DNA of 64,000 nt from Hyphomicrobiales bacterium (lineage in GTDB: Bacteria; Pseudomonadota; Alphaproteobacteria; Rhizobiales; Beijerinckiaceae), in contig JAGXAN010000003.1 of NCBI GenBank assembly GCA_019075865.1, positions 248,001-312,000 of the forward strand, read 5' to 3'. Every line of letters begins with the position of its first letter. Positions within the stretch are counted from its first letter, which is position 1. The notes under the pieces are model-generated. The model was not told the origin of the DNA and searched no databases. It saw only the letters and a program-made list of their open reading frames with translations. Position numbers and translations under genes: made by a program. This document shows positions 8,157 through 17,659 of the stretch, one piece after another.

Positions 8157-10583
8157 TCAGGCCACCTGCTTGATTGAGGGGATGTCCGCTTCGGGGGCTG
8201 CCGCCGTTTTGTTGGCATTGACAAATGCGGCATTGGGACTGCCAAGCAGGAAAGCGATTTGGCTCGCGGGCACGGGTCGGCTGATGAGGTAGCCCTGCGC
8301 CTGCGTGCAGCCTTGATCGCGCAACAACTCCAGTTGCTGCATGGTTTCAACGCCCTCGGCAATGGTGGCTATGCCCAGCGCGTTGCCAAGGTCGGTAATC
8401 GCACGCACAATTGCCGAGCTTACGGACTGGTGGCCGAGCTTGCGCACAAAGGATTGGTCAATTTTGATCTTGTCGATCGGGAATTCCGACAGATAGGCGA
8501 GGGAGGAATAGCCGGTGCCGAAATCGTCGAGTGAAATTCGCACGCCAAGCTCGCGCAATTCGTTGAGGGTGCGCAGCGTCTGGGCACGGTCGGTGATCAG
8601 CACGGATTCGGTGATTTCAATGTCGAGGCGGCTGGCTGGCAGGCCGGAATCGCGCAGGGCCCTTTGCACTTGCTCGGTGAAATTATGGCAGCGGAACTGC
8701 ACCGCCGAGACGTTGACGGCAACGCGCACATCGCGCGGCCAGGCCAGCGCCTGCGTGCAGGCGGTGTCGAGAATCCAGGCACCGAGTTCAACGATCAGGC
8801 CGGTTTCTTCCGCGATATTGATGAATTCAATCGGCGATATCGGGCCGCGCTCCGGGTGCTCCCAGCGGACCAGCGTTTCGCAGGCGACGATACTGCCGGT
8901 CTGCATTTCGACGATGGGCTGGAAATTGAGCAATATCTGTGAGGTCGCAATGGCCTCGCGCAAATCAGCCTCGGTCTGGCGGCGCTTGGCAATGGTGGAG
9001 CTTAATTCGCGGGAGAACAGGCAATAGCGGCCACGACCCTCCGATTTGGCCCGATAAAGCGCCTGATCGGATTTGCGCAGCAGTTCCTTGAAGGTGGTGG
9101 CGTCGTGCGGGGCCAGCGCAATGCCTATGCTGGCACCGACATTGAGCAGGTGACGATCCACCCGATAGGGTGCGGAAATGGTGCGGATCAGCCGGCTCGA
9201 GATTTCCTGCAAGCTCTCGTGATTAGTCGTGCGCAGCAAAAGCACAAATTCGTCGCCGCCGTAGCGGGTGACAATTTCATCGGAGCGCAAGGCGGCGGTG
9301 AGACGATCCGAACACTGGCGCAGCAATTCATCGCCCACAGCATGGCCGAATGTGTCGTTGATCTGCTTGAAGCGGTCGAGGTCGAGCGTTACCAGGGTAA
9401 AGCCGTCGTTTTCGCTGGCGATGTTCTTGAAGGCCAGTTCGACCTGATTTTGCAGAAACAGACGGTTGGGCAGGCCGGTCAACGGGTCTGTCATGGCCAG
9501 CAATTCGGTTGCGGCTTGCGCCCGCAAGGTTTCGGTGACATCGCACACCAGCCCGCGAAAGCCGTGATAGGTGCCATCCTCAGCGAAATTGACCTTGGCG
9601 CTTACGGCCCAGCAACGTATTTCCTTGTTGATGCTCACGGTGATGGTGCAGCGGTCGGCTGATTTGCGCTGGCGCATGCAGGCGCGCAAATAGCGGTTAC
9701 TGGCATTGTTGGTGACGCGGAAAGGATCCTCCGCGGTTCTGCCAAAAAGCACTTGCAACGACATGCCTTCGATCTCGGCGACGCTTCTGCGGAAAATCTG
9801 CGCCAAACGCTCGCTGACGTGAATAAGACGGCCGCGGGCGTCAACCTCCCAGAGAATGTCGTCCGAACTTTCCTGAAGGTCGCGCAACTGGTCGACCCGG
9901 ATGCGGTTCAGTTTTTGCAGATGAATGGCCGAGCGGCGGGCATCGAAAAACAGGCTGCTGCGGTCCAGAACCACCGAAGCCACAACCATCAGAAACGATA
10001 TGCCAAAAGTCATGACGGCGGCGGCGTGGATGAAGCCGGACAGGAGGATGGTGAAGCCAGCGGGAATCAGCAATGTAGTTACAAAACAAAGCGCAGCCTG
10101 CCATACGGTCGCAAGGGTCAAGGCGCCGCCGGTGACCATGCCAATGGCAACGCCTACCAAAATGGCGCGCAATTCAGTGTCGCTACGGCCGAACAGATAA
10201 ATAACCGGCGCTGCCCAGATGACCGCGAACAAGACACTGTTGAAAGTCAGTCGCTTGACGGCACGTTCACTGGCGCAATTGGGTCCACAGAAACGGCTGC
10301 GGGCGCGCCAGACATAGATCCAGCGCATCAATACAGTGCCGAGAGAGAGATTCCAGAGGGTGAAAAACAGGCTGGTGGCGGGTTGGTTGAACAGCAGGTT
10401 GAGCGTTATCATGTTGGCCAGATTGGCCAATACCGAAATCGGTGTCAGTTTGAAGATGGCGGCGACTTGATCGCCCCGCAACTCCCGGCGCTCAGAATCC
10501 GTGAGTTGGGCGATTCTCGGATCGTCAAAGCTCGCGGTGATGCCCCAGATATCAAAACGCAAAGCATTATTTTTGCCGCTCAT
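8157..10583 (-). CDS. Membrane-anchored PAS-GGDEF-EAL protein (cyclic-di-GMP turnover)
   Basis: 808 residues. About six hydrophobic helices lie between residues 45 and 210, then a PAS-like sensor (about 235-350), a GGDEF domain (about 365-525) and an EAL domain (about 540-785). The cyclase signature is intact (GGDEF at 442-446). The inhibitory I-site, normally RxxD, reads RSDE (433-436), so its Asp is replaced by Glu. The EAL signature is ETL (569-571), keeping the metal-binding Glu, and DDFGTGYS (686-693) and AEGVET are intact, so phosphodiesterase activity is likely. Which activity dominates cannot be told. It is transcribed alone, divergent from the glycine cleavage operon. Confidence 0.95.
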   Translation of the reverse strand: MSGKNNALRFDIWGITASFDDPRIAQLTDSERRELRGDQVAAIFKLTPISVLANLANMITLNLLFNQPATSLFFTLWNLSLGTVLMRWIYVWRARSRFCGPNCASERAVKRLTFNSVLFAVIWAAPVIYLFGRSDTELRAILVGVAIGMVTGGALTLATVWQAALCFVTTLLIPAGFTILLSGFIHAAAVMTFGISFLMVVASVVLDRSSLFFDARRSAIHLQKLNRIRVDQLRDLQESSDDILWEVDARGRLIHVSERLAQIFRRSVAEIEGMSLQVLFGRTAEDPFRVTNNASNRYLRACMRQRKSADRCTITVSINKEIRCWAVSAKVNFAEDGTYHGFRGLVCDVTETLRAQAATELLAMTDPLTGLPNRLFLQNQVELAFKNIASENDGFTLVTLDLDRFKQINDTFGHAVGDELLRQCSDRLTAALRSDEIVTRYGGDEFVLLLRTTNHESLQEISSRLIRTISAPYRVDRHLLNVGASIGIALAPHDATTFKELLRKSDQALYRAKSEGRGRYCLFSRELSSTIAKRRQTEADLREAIATSQILLNFQPIVEMQTGSIVACETLVRWEHPERGPISPIEFINIAEETGLIVELGAWILDTACTQALAWPRDVRVAVNVSAVQFRCHNFTEQVQRALRDSGLPASRLDIEITESVLITDRAQTLRTLNELRELGVRISLDDFGTGYSSLAYLSEFPIDKIKIDQSFVRKLGHQSVSSAIVRAITDLGNALGIATIAEGVETMQQLELLRDQGCTQAQGYLISRPVPASQIAFLLGSPNAAFVNANKTAAAPEADIPSIKQVA

Positions 10584-10789
10584 CTTTTCCCCGTTGAAGA
10601 TGATTATTTGCGAGTATTATTGCATGGCGATTGTTTAATAAATCTCCAAAGCCATTGAAATTGCGCTGATATTTTCCAAAATATTTTGGGAGTTAGACTA
10701 ACTAATCATGCAAGCTGCGCCCATTCGCCGCACGAGAACGCGGAAATTGCTGAAGTCACAGGCATAAATTGGGTGCGCCTGTTTGGGTC
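10584..10789. other. Intergenic region between the GGDEF/EAL gene and the gcv promoter
   Basis: About 200 bp, AT-richer than the neighbouring genes. It must hold the promoter of the minus-strand GGDEF/EAL gene. A small inverted repeat GTTAG-A-CTAAC is visible near 10692-10702. I see no gene in it. Confidence 0.5.
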
Positions 10790-10819
10790 TTGACAGTGCT
10801 TTGCGTGTTGGCGCATAGA
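10790..10819 (+). promoter_or_regulatory. Candidate promoter of the gcv operon
   Basis: A perfect -35 hexamer TTGACA (10790-10795) is followed after 18 nt by CATAGA (10814-10819), a weak -10. Transcription would start near 10826, about 15 nt before the glycine riboswitch, which is the expected arrangement. The -10 match is only 3 of 6. Confidence 0.4.
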
Positions 10820-10841
10820 CGAAACTGTCATTCTATCTCTG

Positions 10842-11035
10842 CGGGAGAGTTGGGAACCTCTGTTTCCAACGCCGAAGGCGCAACCGCCCCGGAAACGCTC
10901 AGGCCCACGGACCGCATGAGACCGACACTCTGGAAAGTCATTGCGCCGTCAAGGCGGGATGCACCGACGGGCGTAACCTGATGGGCCGCATGGCCCAAAG
11001 GGGAAATCTCTCAGGTTCCAAGACAGAGGGGGCGC
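10842..11035 (+). ncRNA. Tandem glycine riboswitch
   Basis: Two glycine aptamers in a row in the leader of gcvT. Aptamer 1 (about 10842-10932) has a P1 helix from AGAGT (10846-10850) with ACTCT (10926-10930), the conserved core CCGAAGGCGCAACC, and GGAAACGCTCAGG. Aptamer 2 (about 10943-11035) has P1 from GCGCC (10943-10947) with GGCGC (11031-11035), the somewhat diverged CCGACGGGCGTAACC, and the near-consensus GGAAATCTCTCAGG plus GACAGAGG. Tandem glycine riboswitches usually turn glycine cleavage genes on when glycine is plentiful, which matches the genes that follow. Confidence 0.93.
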
Positions 11036-11036
11036 G

Positions 11037-11053
11037 TGCCGGAGCAACCGGCA
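11037..11053 (+). promoter_or_regulatory. Likely expression-platform hairpin of the glycine riboswitch
   Basis: TGCCGG pairs with CCGGCA around AGCAA directly after aptamer 2 and 11-26 nt before the candidate gcvT start codons. There is no T run, so control by hiding or freeing the translation start is more likely than termination. Confidence 0.55.
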
Positions 11054-11079
11054 GTTGCGCTACCATGTCGGGTGTTCTG

Positions 11080-12216
11080 ATGTCGGATCCGGAAAATACT
11101 CATCTTCTGCGGACGCCACTTTATTCGCTGCACCTCGAACAGGGTGCCCGAATGGTCGGCTTTGGCGGATATGAAATGCCCGTTCAATACCGCGACGGCA
11201 TTATCAGCGAGCATTTGCATACGCGCATGTCGGCGGGCCTGTTCGATGTCTCGCATATGGGTCAGGCCCTGCTGAGCGGGCCTGCGGCTGCGGCACAAAT
11301 CGAGGCGCTGGTGCCCGGTGATATTGCCGGGCTGCGTCAGGGCCGGATGCGCTACACCCAATTGCTGAACGCCGATGGCGGGATCATTGACGATTTAATG
11401 GTAACGCGGTTGAGCGAGGAGGGTGCGGCGCAGGATGTGCTGTTCCTCGTGGTCAATGCCGGCACCAAGACCGGCGATTTCTCGCATATCCGCCATCATT
11501 TGCCGAAGCTGGATTTGCATGTGCTCGAACATCATGGCCTGATCGCCGTGCAGGGGCCGCGGGCGGTGGAGGCGGTGGAAGCGCTGTTTCCGGGGGCGGC
11601 GGCCATGCCATTCCTGTCGATGCAGAGTGTTTTTGTGGTCGGCACCGAGGTTCGGCTTTCGCGCTGCGGCTATACCGGTGAAGACGGGTTTGAGATTTCC
11701 GCGCCTTCGGGCCTATTGCCGGCGCTGGCTGAAAAACTGCTGGCGTTTGACTGGGTGAAGCCAATTGGGCTCGGTGCCCGCGATTCGCTGCGGCTGGAAG
11801 CCGGGCTCTGCCTTTACGGGCATGACATGGACATCAACACCACGCCCATCGAGGCCAGTCTTGGCTGGTCGATCGGCAAGCGCCGCCAGATCGAGGGCGG
11901 GTTTCCGGGGGATGAACGTGTGCGGCTGCAACTGGCGCATGGCGCGGATCATGTGCGGGTTGGCCTCATGCTTGCCGGGCGCGCGCCGGCCCGCGAGGGT
12001 TGCGATATTCAAACACCGGAAGGTATGCCGGTCGGGCATATCACGTCCGGCGGTTTTAGTCCCTCGCTTGGCCGGCCCATTGCCATGGGCCGCATCGCGC
12101 GTGCCCATGCGGCACCCGGCACAAACCTGCACGTCATCGTGCGCAGCAAAGCCCTTGAGGCGCGCATCGTGCCCATGCCTTTTGTCCCCACCCGTTATTT
12201 CAGGAGCCCCAAATGA
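11080..12216 (+). CDS. gcvT: Glycine cleavage system T protein (aminomethyltransferase)
   Basis: Moves the methylene group from the aminomethyl-lipoyl arm of H protein to tetrahydrofolate, releasing ammonia. From ATG 11080 the product is 378 residues; RTPLYSLH, FGGYEMPVQY, SHMGQ and GYTGEDGFEI are typical of GcvT. A second possible start is ATG 11065 (five residues longer); the open frame further upstream runs into the riboswitch and is not coding. Neither start has a clear ribosome site, consistent with riboswitch control of translation. It is the first gene of gcvT-gcvH-gcvPA-gcvPB and overlaps gcvH by ATGA. Confidence 0.95.
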   Translation: MSDPENTHLLRTPLYSLHLEQGARMVGFGGYEMPVQYRDGIISEHLHTRMSAGLFDVSHMGQALLSGPAAAAQIEALVPGDIAGLRQGRMRYTQLLNADGGIIDDLMVTRLSEEGAAQDVLFLVVNAGTKTGDFSHIRHHLPKLDLHVLEHHGLIAVQGPRAVEAVEALFPGAAAMPFLSMQSVFVVGTEVRLSRCGYTGEDGFEISAPSGLLPALAEKLLAFDWVKPIGLGARDSLRLEAGLCLYGHDMDINTTPIEASLGWSIGKRRQIEGGFPGDERVRLQLAHGADHVRVGLMLAGRAPAREGCDIQTPEGMPVGHITSGGFSPSLGRPIAMGRIARAHAAPGTNLHVIVRSKALEARIVPMPFVPTRYFRSPK

Positions 12217-12590
12217 GCCAGACCCTCTACACCAAAGATCACGAATATATTCGCGTTGAAGGCGATATCGGCACGATTGGCATTACCGATCACGCACAAA
12301 ACCAGCTCGGCGATGTGGTTTTCGTTGAATTGCCCAGCAAGGGACGGATGCTGAAAAAAGGCAGCGAGGCGGCGGTGGTGGAAAGCGTCAAGGCCGCAAG
12401 CGACATTTATGCGGCAGCCTCAGGTGAAGTGACCGAGGTGAATGCGGCGCTGGAAGCTACGCCGGGCATGGTCAATGAGGATGCCATCGGCAGTGGCTGG
12501 TTCTTCAAAATCCGCCTCACCCAGCCTGACGAACTCAAAGGGCTGATGGATGAGGCCGCCTATGAAGCCTATCTCAAGACTGCGGGCTAA
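12213..12590 (+). CDS. gcvH: Glycine cleavage system H protein
   Basis: Small lipoyl carrier, 125 residues, that shuttles the aminomethyl group between P, T and L proteins. The lipoylated lysine is K60 in VVESVKAASD, and the N-terminal YTKDHEYI is typical. The start ATG overlaps the gcvT stop and gcvPA begins 3 nt after its stop. No lipoamide dehydrogenase (L protein) gene is in the window; the cell would share the one from the 2-oxo-acid dehydrogenase complexes. Confidence 0.97.
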   Translation: MSQTLYTKDHEYIRVEGDIGTIGITDHAQNQLGDVVFVELPSKGRMLKKGSEAAVVESVKAASDIYAAASGEVTEVNAALEATPGMVNEDAIGSGWFFKIRLTQPDELKGLMDEAAYEAYLKTAG

Positions 12591-12593
12591 AAC

Positions 12594-13940
12594 ATGCGAT
12601 ACCTTCCCCATACGGAAAACGAGCGCGAACAAATGCTGGCGCGCGCAGGTGTCGCCCATGTCGATGCCCTGTTTGCAGACATACCCGCCGACAAGCTGCT
12701 GTCCGGCCTGATGAACCTGCCCGAAGGGCAGAGCGAAATGGCGGTCGAGCGGCAATTGTCGGCGATGGCGGCGCGCAATGTGAGCGCGGGATCGGTGCCG
12801 TTTTTTATCGGTGGCGGTGCTTACAAGCATCACGTGCCAGCCAGCGTCGATCATTTGATCCAGCGCTCGGAATTTTTGACAAGCTATACGCCCTATCAGC
12901 CGGAAATCACGCAAGGCACGTTGCAATATCTGTTTGAATTCCAGACGCAGGTTGCCGCGCTCACCGGAATGGAAGTCGCCAATGCCTCGATGTATGACGG
13001 CTCCACGGCGACCGCCGAGGCGGTGCTGATGGCACACCGCATCACACGGCGCAGCAAGGCGCTGCTGTCGGGCGGCTTGCACCCGCATTATGCGCAGACC
13101 GTCGAGACGCTGAATTCCATGGCCGGTTGCCAGAGCCAGATGATGACGCCAGATTTGATGGGCAATGAAGATATTCTGGCGTTGATTGACGATGAATTGT
13201 CCTGCGTCGTCGTGCAAAGCCCGGATTTTTTCGGCCATTTGCGTGATCTTGCCCCGATTGCCGCCAAGTGCCAAGCACATGGCGTCTTGCTGATTGCGGT
13301 TTTTACCGAGGTGGTGGCGCTGGGTGCCATTGAAGCGCCGGGCGCGATGGGGGCCGATATTGTGGTCGGCGAAGGGCAATCGCTGGGTAATGGCCTCAAT
13401 TTTGGCGGGCCTTATGTTGGCCTGATGGCGACCCGGCAGAAATATGTGCGGCAAATGCCGGGGCGCCTGTGTGGCGAGACGGTAGATGCCGATGGCAAAC
13501 GCGGCTTCGTGCTCACGCTTTCGACCCGCGAGCAGCATATTCGCCGCGACAAGGCGACCTCCAATATCTGCACGAATTCGGGGCTGTGCGCACTGGCTTT
13601 CACCATTCACATGACCCTGCTCGGGCAGAAGGGCCTGCGGCAACTGGCGCTGGCCAACCATGCCAATGGCGTGATGCTGGCGCAGATGCTGGCCGAGGTG
13701 GCGCAGGTTCAGGTGCTCAACCAGACGTTTTTCAACGAATTCTGCGTGCGGCTGCCGGGAAATGCAGCGGCCGTTGTTGAGGCTTTGGCGGCCAAGGGAA
13801 TTCTGGCGGGCGTGCCGGTTTCGCGGCTGCTGCCCGAAGCCGGCCTTGACGATATTTTGCTGGTTACCGCGACCGAGACCAACACGCGCGCGGATATGGA
13901 AGCCCTGGTTGCAGGTTTAAGGAGTGTTCTTTCATGCTGA
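12594..13940 (+). CDS. gcvPA: Glycine dehydrogenase (decarboxylating) subunit 1
   Basis: N-terminal half of the P protein in its two-subunit form, 448 residues. With GcvPB it decarboxylates glycine and loads the aminomethyl group on GcvH. Typical stretches are [11 protein letters not shown] at the start and [14 protein letters not shown] near residue 100. The PLP lysine is in the partner subunit. The gene overlaps gcvPB by 7 bp, which supports equal production of the two halves. Confidence 0.96.
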   Translation: MRYLPHTENEREQMLARAGVAHVDALFADIPADKLLSGLMNLPEGQSEMAVERQLSAMAARNVSAGSVPFFIGGGAYKHHVPASVDHLIQRSEFLTSYTPYQPEITQGTLQYLFEFQTQVAALTGMEVANASMYDGSTATAEAVLMAHRITRRSKALLSGGLHPHYAQTVETLNSMAGCQSQMMTPDLMGNEDILALIDDELSCVVVQSPDFFGHLRDLAPIAAKCQAHGVLLIAVFTEVVALGAIEAPGAMGADIVVGEGQSLGNGLNFGGPYVGLMATRQKYVRQMPGRLCGETVDADGKRGFVLTLSTREQHIRRDKATSNICTNSGLCALAFTIHMTLLGQKGLRQLALANHANGVMLAQMLAEVAQVQVLNQTFFNEFCVRLPGNAAAVVEALAAKGILAGVPVSRLLPEAGLDDILLVTATETNTRADMEALVAGLRSVLSC

Positions 13941-15502
13941 ATCAACAGGGTCGCCCAACACGCGCCGAGTCCAGCCAGGGCCAGGAATCGCGCAGCTTTA
14001 CCGGCAATCGTGGCTTGCAAATGGACGAGCCACTGATTTTCGAAACCGGCCGGTTGGATGTCACCGGCGTCGATATCGAGACACCGGCACCCTTTGCCTC
14101 ACGGCTTGGCCATCTGGCGCGCAGCAGCGAGATCGGCCTTCCCGGGCTAACTGAACCGGAAGCAGTTCGCCATTATGTCCGGCTCAGTCAGCTCAATTAT
14201 TCGATTGATGCCGGGCTTTATCCGCTGGGCTCGTGCACGATGAAGCACAATCCGCGCCTCAACGAAAAAATGGCGCGCTTGCCGGGCTTTGGGGACATAC
14301 ATCCGCTGCAACCGGTTTCGACCGTGCAGGGCGGCCTTGAACTCATGCAAATGCTGGCGCATTGGCTGATTGAAATGACCGGGATGAGCGCGGTGGCGAT
14401 GTCGCCCAAAGCCGGGGCGCATGGCGAATTATGCGGGATGATGGCCATCAAGGCTGCGATTGCCGCCAAGGGTGAAGCGGGCACCCGCAAGGTGGTGCTG
14501 GTGCCCGAATCCGCCCATGGCACGAACCCGGCGACGGCCGCCTTGATCGGCTTTGAGGTGCGGGCGGTGCCGGCACGCGATGATGGCACGGTCGACCCGG
14601 CTGAAGTCGCCAAACTCGCCGGGCCTGAGGTTGCGGCCATCATGTTGACCAACCCCAACACCTGCGGTTTGTTCGAGCGGGATATTGTTGAGATTGCGCG
14701 AATTTTGCACGCGGCCGGTGCTTATTTCTACTGCGATGGTGCCAATTTCAACGCCATCGTCGGCAAGGCGCGGCCGGGGGATCTTGGCGTCGACGCCATG
14801 CACATCAATCTGCACAAGACTTTCTCGACGCCGCATGGCGGGGGTGGGCCCGGGTCAGGGCCGGTGGTGCTTTCCGCCCGCCTTGCCGATTATGCGCCGG
14901 TGCCTTTCGTTCGCGGTGGGCAGGCTGGTGAAAAGGGGCGCACGCTGGAACTGGTCGAGACGCAGGAAGGCGCCAGCTTTGGCCGCATGAGTGCGTTTCA
15001 TGGCCAGATGGGCATGTTTGTGCGGGCTATGAGCTATATGCTCTCGCATGGCGCGGATGGGATGCGGCAGGCCTCGGAAGACGCCGTGTTGAACGCCAAT
15101 TATGTCCGCGTCTGCCTGAATGATTTGCTGTCCTCGCCCTTTGGCAAGCGCACCTGCATGCATGAGGCGCTGTTTGACGATGAATGGCTGAAAGGCACCG
15201 GCATAACCACGCTGGATTTTGCCAAGGCGATGATCGACGAGGGCTATCATCCCATGACCATGTATTTTCCGTTGGTGGTGCATGGGGCGATGCTGATCGA
15301 GCCGACCGAAAGCGAATCCAAGGCCGCGCTTGACTTGTTCATCATGACACTGCGTGACCTTGCCTTCAGCGTGCAGCGTGGCGAGAGCGAGCGGTTTCTG
15401 GGTGCGCCGCATTTTGCGCCGCGCAAGCGGCTCGATGAAACCAGGGCGGCGCGCACGCCGGTGCTGCGCTGGACGCCGAGGTTGCCGCTGGCCGCCGAAT
15501 AG
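13934..15502 (+). CDS. gcvPB: Glycine dehydrogenase (decarboxylating) subunit 2
   Basis: C-terminal half of the split P protein, 522 residues, carrying the PLP lysine K295 in [30 protein letters not shown] near residue 97 is another family signature. The first ATG (13934) is kept because homologues have a similar short lead before the FTGNRGLQ motif. It is the last gene of the operon and is followed by a good hairpin terminator. Confidence 0.96.
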   Translation: MLNQQGRPTRAESSQGQESRSFTGNRGLQMDEPLIFETGRLDVTGVDIETPAPFASRLGHLARSSEIGLPGLTEPEAVRHYVRLSQLNYSIDAGLYPLGSCTMKHNPRLNEKMARLPGFGDIHPLQPVSTVQGGLELMQMLAHWLIEMTGMSAVAMSPKAGAHGELCGMMAIKAAIAAKGEAGTRKVVLVPESAHGTNPATAALIGFEVRAVPARDDGTVDPAEVAKLAGPEVAAIMLTNPNTCGLFERDIVEIARILHAAGAYFYCDGANFNAIVGKARPGDLGVDAMHINLHKTFSTPHGGGGPGSGPVVLSARLADYAPVPFVRGGQAGEKGRTLELVETQEGASFGRMSAFHGQMGMFVRAMSYMLSHGADGMRQASEDAVLNANYVRVCLNDLLSSPFGKRTCMHEALFDDEWLKGTGITTLDFAKAMIDEGYHPMTMYFPLVVHGAMLIEPTESESKAALDLFIMTLRDLAFSVQRGESERFLGAPHFAPRKRLDETRAARTPVLRWTPRLPLAAE

Positions 15503-15517
15503 GGTGGCGCGATTGAT

Positions 15518-15546
15518 GGCGGGTTAGCGGTGCAACCCGCCGTTTT
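15518..15546. terminator. Terminator between gcvPB and xerC (probably both directions)
   Basis: GGCGGGTT (15518-15525) pairs with AACCCGCC (15534-15541) around an 8-nt loop, followed on the plus strand by GTTTT. It lies between convergent genes (gcvPB stop 15502, xerC stop 15554). The minus-strand T run is poor, so it works best for gcvPB. Confidence 0.8.
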
Positions 15547-15553
15547 GGTGATT

Positions 15554-16507
15554 TCAGGCGCGTGGATGCGCGGATTTCCAGGCATCGAGGAGACGCGCTG
15601 AATCTATCGCGGTGTAAACCTGCGTGGTGGACAGCGAGGCGTGCCCCAGCAGTTCCTGAATGGTGCGCAGATCGCCGCCGCGGCCAAGCAGATGGGTGGC
15701 AAAGGAATGGCGCAAGGCATGGGGCGTGGCGCTGTCGGGCAAGCCGAGCGCGCCGCGCAACCGCTCAATGGTCAATTGCAGAATTCTGGGTGAAAGCGTG
15801 CCGCCACGCGCACCGACAAACAGGGGGCCGTTGGCCGGCAAAGGCAACGGACATAGCGCTATATATTCGCCAATCGCTTTTTGCACGGGGGCGATGATCG
15901 GCACAATGCGGGTTTTCTGGCCCTTGCCGACAATGCGCAATACATCCACGCCGGCGACCGGCGCGTCCTTGCGCAAAATGCCAAGTGCTTCGGAAATGCG
16001 CAAACCGGCACCATAGAACAGGGCGAGGGCGGCGCTGTCGCGGGCCAGAATCCAGGGCTCGCGCGGGTCGCCGGCATGGGCGTCGGCGCTGACCAAGGCT
16101 CTAGCATCCTCTGCCGTGAGGGCCTTGGGCAGGCTGCGTGCCAGTTTAGGGGCGCGGATGGTTGAAAAAACCGAAGCCTTGGCAAGGCCGGCACGTTCGA
16201 GATGGCGCATCAGCGAGCGAACCCCCGCCAATTGGCGCAGAAGCGTGCGGTTGCCAACCCCCGCTTGACGGCGCATCGCCATGAAGGCGCGAATGTCGAT
16301 GGTTTTCAATGTGTTGAGGGTGGAAATGCTGGGCGGCTCACCGTTATGGTCGCGAAGAAACGCCATAAATTGGCGAATATCGCGGGCATAGGCAGCGGTG
16401 GTATGGTCGGCCATGCGCCGCTCGCCGCGCAGATGCGCCAGCCAGGCTCGGGCCTCGGTGGCAAGGTCGGCAGCGGCTGCCGGAAAGGTCAGGCTCTGGT
16501 CGTCCAA
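15554..16507 (-). CDS. xerC: Tyrosine recombinase XerC
   Basis: Site-specific recombinase that, with XerD, resolves chromosome dimers at dif during division. The 317-residue product has an N-terminal SAM-like DNA-binding domain (about 15-105) and a catalytic domain with the full set R170, K195, H263, R266, H289 and nucleophile Y298 (TTQVYTAID). The wording FYGAGLRISEALGI fits XerC better than XerD, but only a tree would settle that. There is no integrase-like context (no attachment site or phage gene). It ends facing the gcv operon across a shared hairpin. Confidence 0.9.
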   Translation of the reverse strand: MDDQSLTFPAAAADLATEARAWLAHLRGERRMADHTTAAYARDIRQFMAFLRDHNGEPPSISTLNTLKTIDIRAFMAMRRQAGVGNRTLLRQLAGVRSLMRHLERAGLAKASVFSTIRAPKLARSLPKALTAEDARALVSADAHAGDPREPWILARDSAALALFYGAGLRISEALGILRKDAPVAGVDVLRIVGKGQKTRIVPIIAPVQKAIGEYIALCPLPLPANGPLFVGARGGTLSPRILQLTIERLRGALGLPDSATPHALRHSFATHLLGRGGDLRTIQELLGHASLSTTQVYTAIDSARLLDAWKSAHPRA

Positions 16508-16523
16508 TGCAATCCCCGAATTG

Positions 16524-17471
16524 TCAGCCCTCGTTTGTGCGCCGATAAGGTAAAGGCGGGCTTAAATCGAGTTTCGGGCCTCGCGGCACGATGCCGGTGG
16601 GATTGATGGTCTTGTGGCTGCCGTAATAATGCGTGGCAATGGTGTCAAAATCGACGGTCTCGGCAATGCCGGGCAGATTGTAAACGCTGCGCACCAGCCG
16701 CCACAGATTGGGATATTCGTAAATGTGCCGCCAATTGCATTTGAAGTGCCCGTGATAGACCTTGTCAAATCGTATCAGCGTGGTGAACAGACGGATATCG
16801 GCTTCGGTCAAGCGGTTACCCGCCAGAAACTGCCGGGTTTCCAACAAGTCCTCGGCCCAGTCGAGGGACGCGAACAGGGCCTGGACGGCCTCGTCATAAG
16901 GGGCTTGGCGGGTGGCAAAACCGGCTTTGTAAACCCCGTTGTTGATGGTGTCGTAGACCCGCTCATTCACGGCGTCGATCGCCTGTGCCAATTCGGGCGG
17001 ATAATAATCCTCGCGGTTGCCGGTAAGGTCATTGAAGGCCGAATTGAAAATGCGAATGATCTCGGACGATTCATTGTTGACGATCCGGCTGGTTTTTTTG
17101 TCCCACAATACCGGCACGGTCACCCGTCCGGTAAAGGCGGGGTTGTCGCGCTGGTAGATTTCATAGAGTTTCGTCGCGCCGGTCAACGGGTCTGGCATGT
17201 CGAATGTCCACCCCTGTTCCAGCATCAAGGGCGCAACCCTGGAGACGTCGATATGGGCATTCAATCCCTTCAACTGGCGCAAGATCAAGGTGCGGTGCGC
17301 CCAGGGGCAGGCCATGCTGACAAACAAATGGTAGCGCCCGCTTTCGGGCTGGAACGGGCCGCCGGCATGAATCTGGTTGCGGTAGGAGGTGGTGGTGCGC
17401 TGAAAGGCTCCGCCGGTCGTGCTGGTATCATACCATTGGTCAACCCATTGACCATTTACCAATAATCCCAT
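16524..17471 (-). CDS. Glutathionyl-hydroquinone reductase (omega-like glutathione transferase)
   Basis: 315-residue protein of the YqjG/ECM4 family, which uses glutathione to reduce S-glutathionyl-hydroquinones. The catalytic Cys is C55 in SMACPWAHRTL, within the family-specific CPWAHR motif. An N-terminal thioredoxin fold and a C-terminal helical GST domain are expected. ATG 17471 is preferred over GTG 17480 because AAGGAG sits 8 nt before the ATG but would touch the GTG. It lies 16 bp upstream of xerC on the same strand; no functional link is evident. Confidence 0.92.
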   Translation of the reverse strand: MGLLVNGQWVDQWYDTSTTGGAFQRTTTSYRNQIHAGGPFQPESGRYHLFVSMACPWAHRTLILRQLKGLNAHIDVSRVAPLMLEQGWTFDMPDPLTGATKLYEIYQRDNPAFTGRVTVPVLWDKKTSRIVNNESSEIIRIFNSAFNDLTGNREDYYPPELAQAIDAVNERVYDTINNGVYKAGFATRQAPYDEAVQALFASLDWAEDLLETRQFLAGNRLTEADIRLFTTLIRFDKVYHGHFKCNWRHIYEYPNLWRLVRSVYNLPGIAETVDFDTIATHYYGSHKTINPTGIVPRGPKLDLSPPLPYRRTNEG

Positions 17472-17565
17472 CGTCGACACTCCTTGCGCGGCACAGCCCT
17501 AAATAGGCGCTTCAGTGGCCCCCGGCAATGAATGCGAGGTTGACGCCGGATGCAAAGCTGCAATT

Positions 17566-17596
17566 ATGGTCTTGCACGCCGATGGTCTTGCACGCC
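17566..17596. repeat. Short tandem repeat upstream of aroQ
   Basis: ATGGTCTTGCACGCC occurs twice with a period of 16 bp (17566-17580 and 17582-17596), ending 63 bp before the aroQ start. It may be chance slippage or part of the aroQ leader. Confidence 0.6.
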
Positions 17597-17659
17597 AAAG
17601 TGCTTGCCTCTTTTGACGCGGCCGCGATGGACGGCCCGATTGCAGCCAGGAAATTCAGC

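Noticed and set aside
15554-16507. Phage or island integrase
   Set aside because: The tyrosine recombinase is XerC-sized with XerC wording, and there is no attachment site, tRNA or mobile gene beside it.
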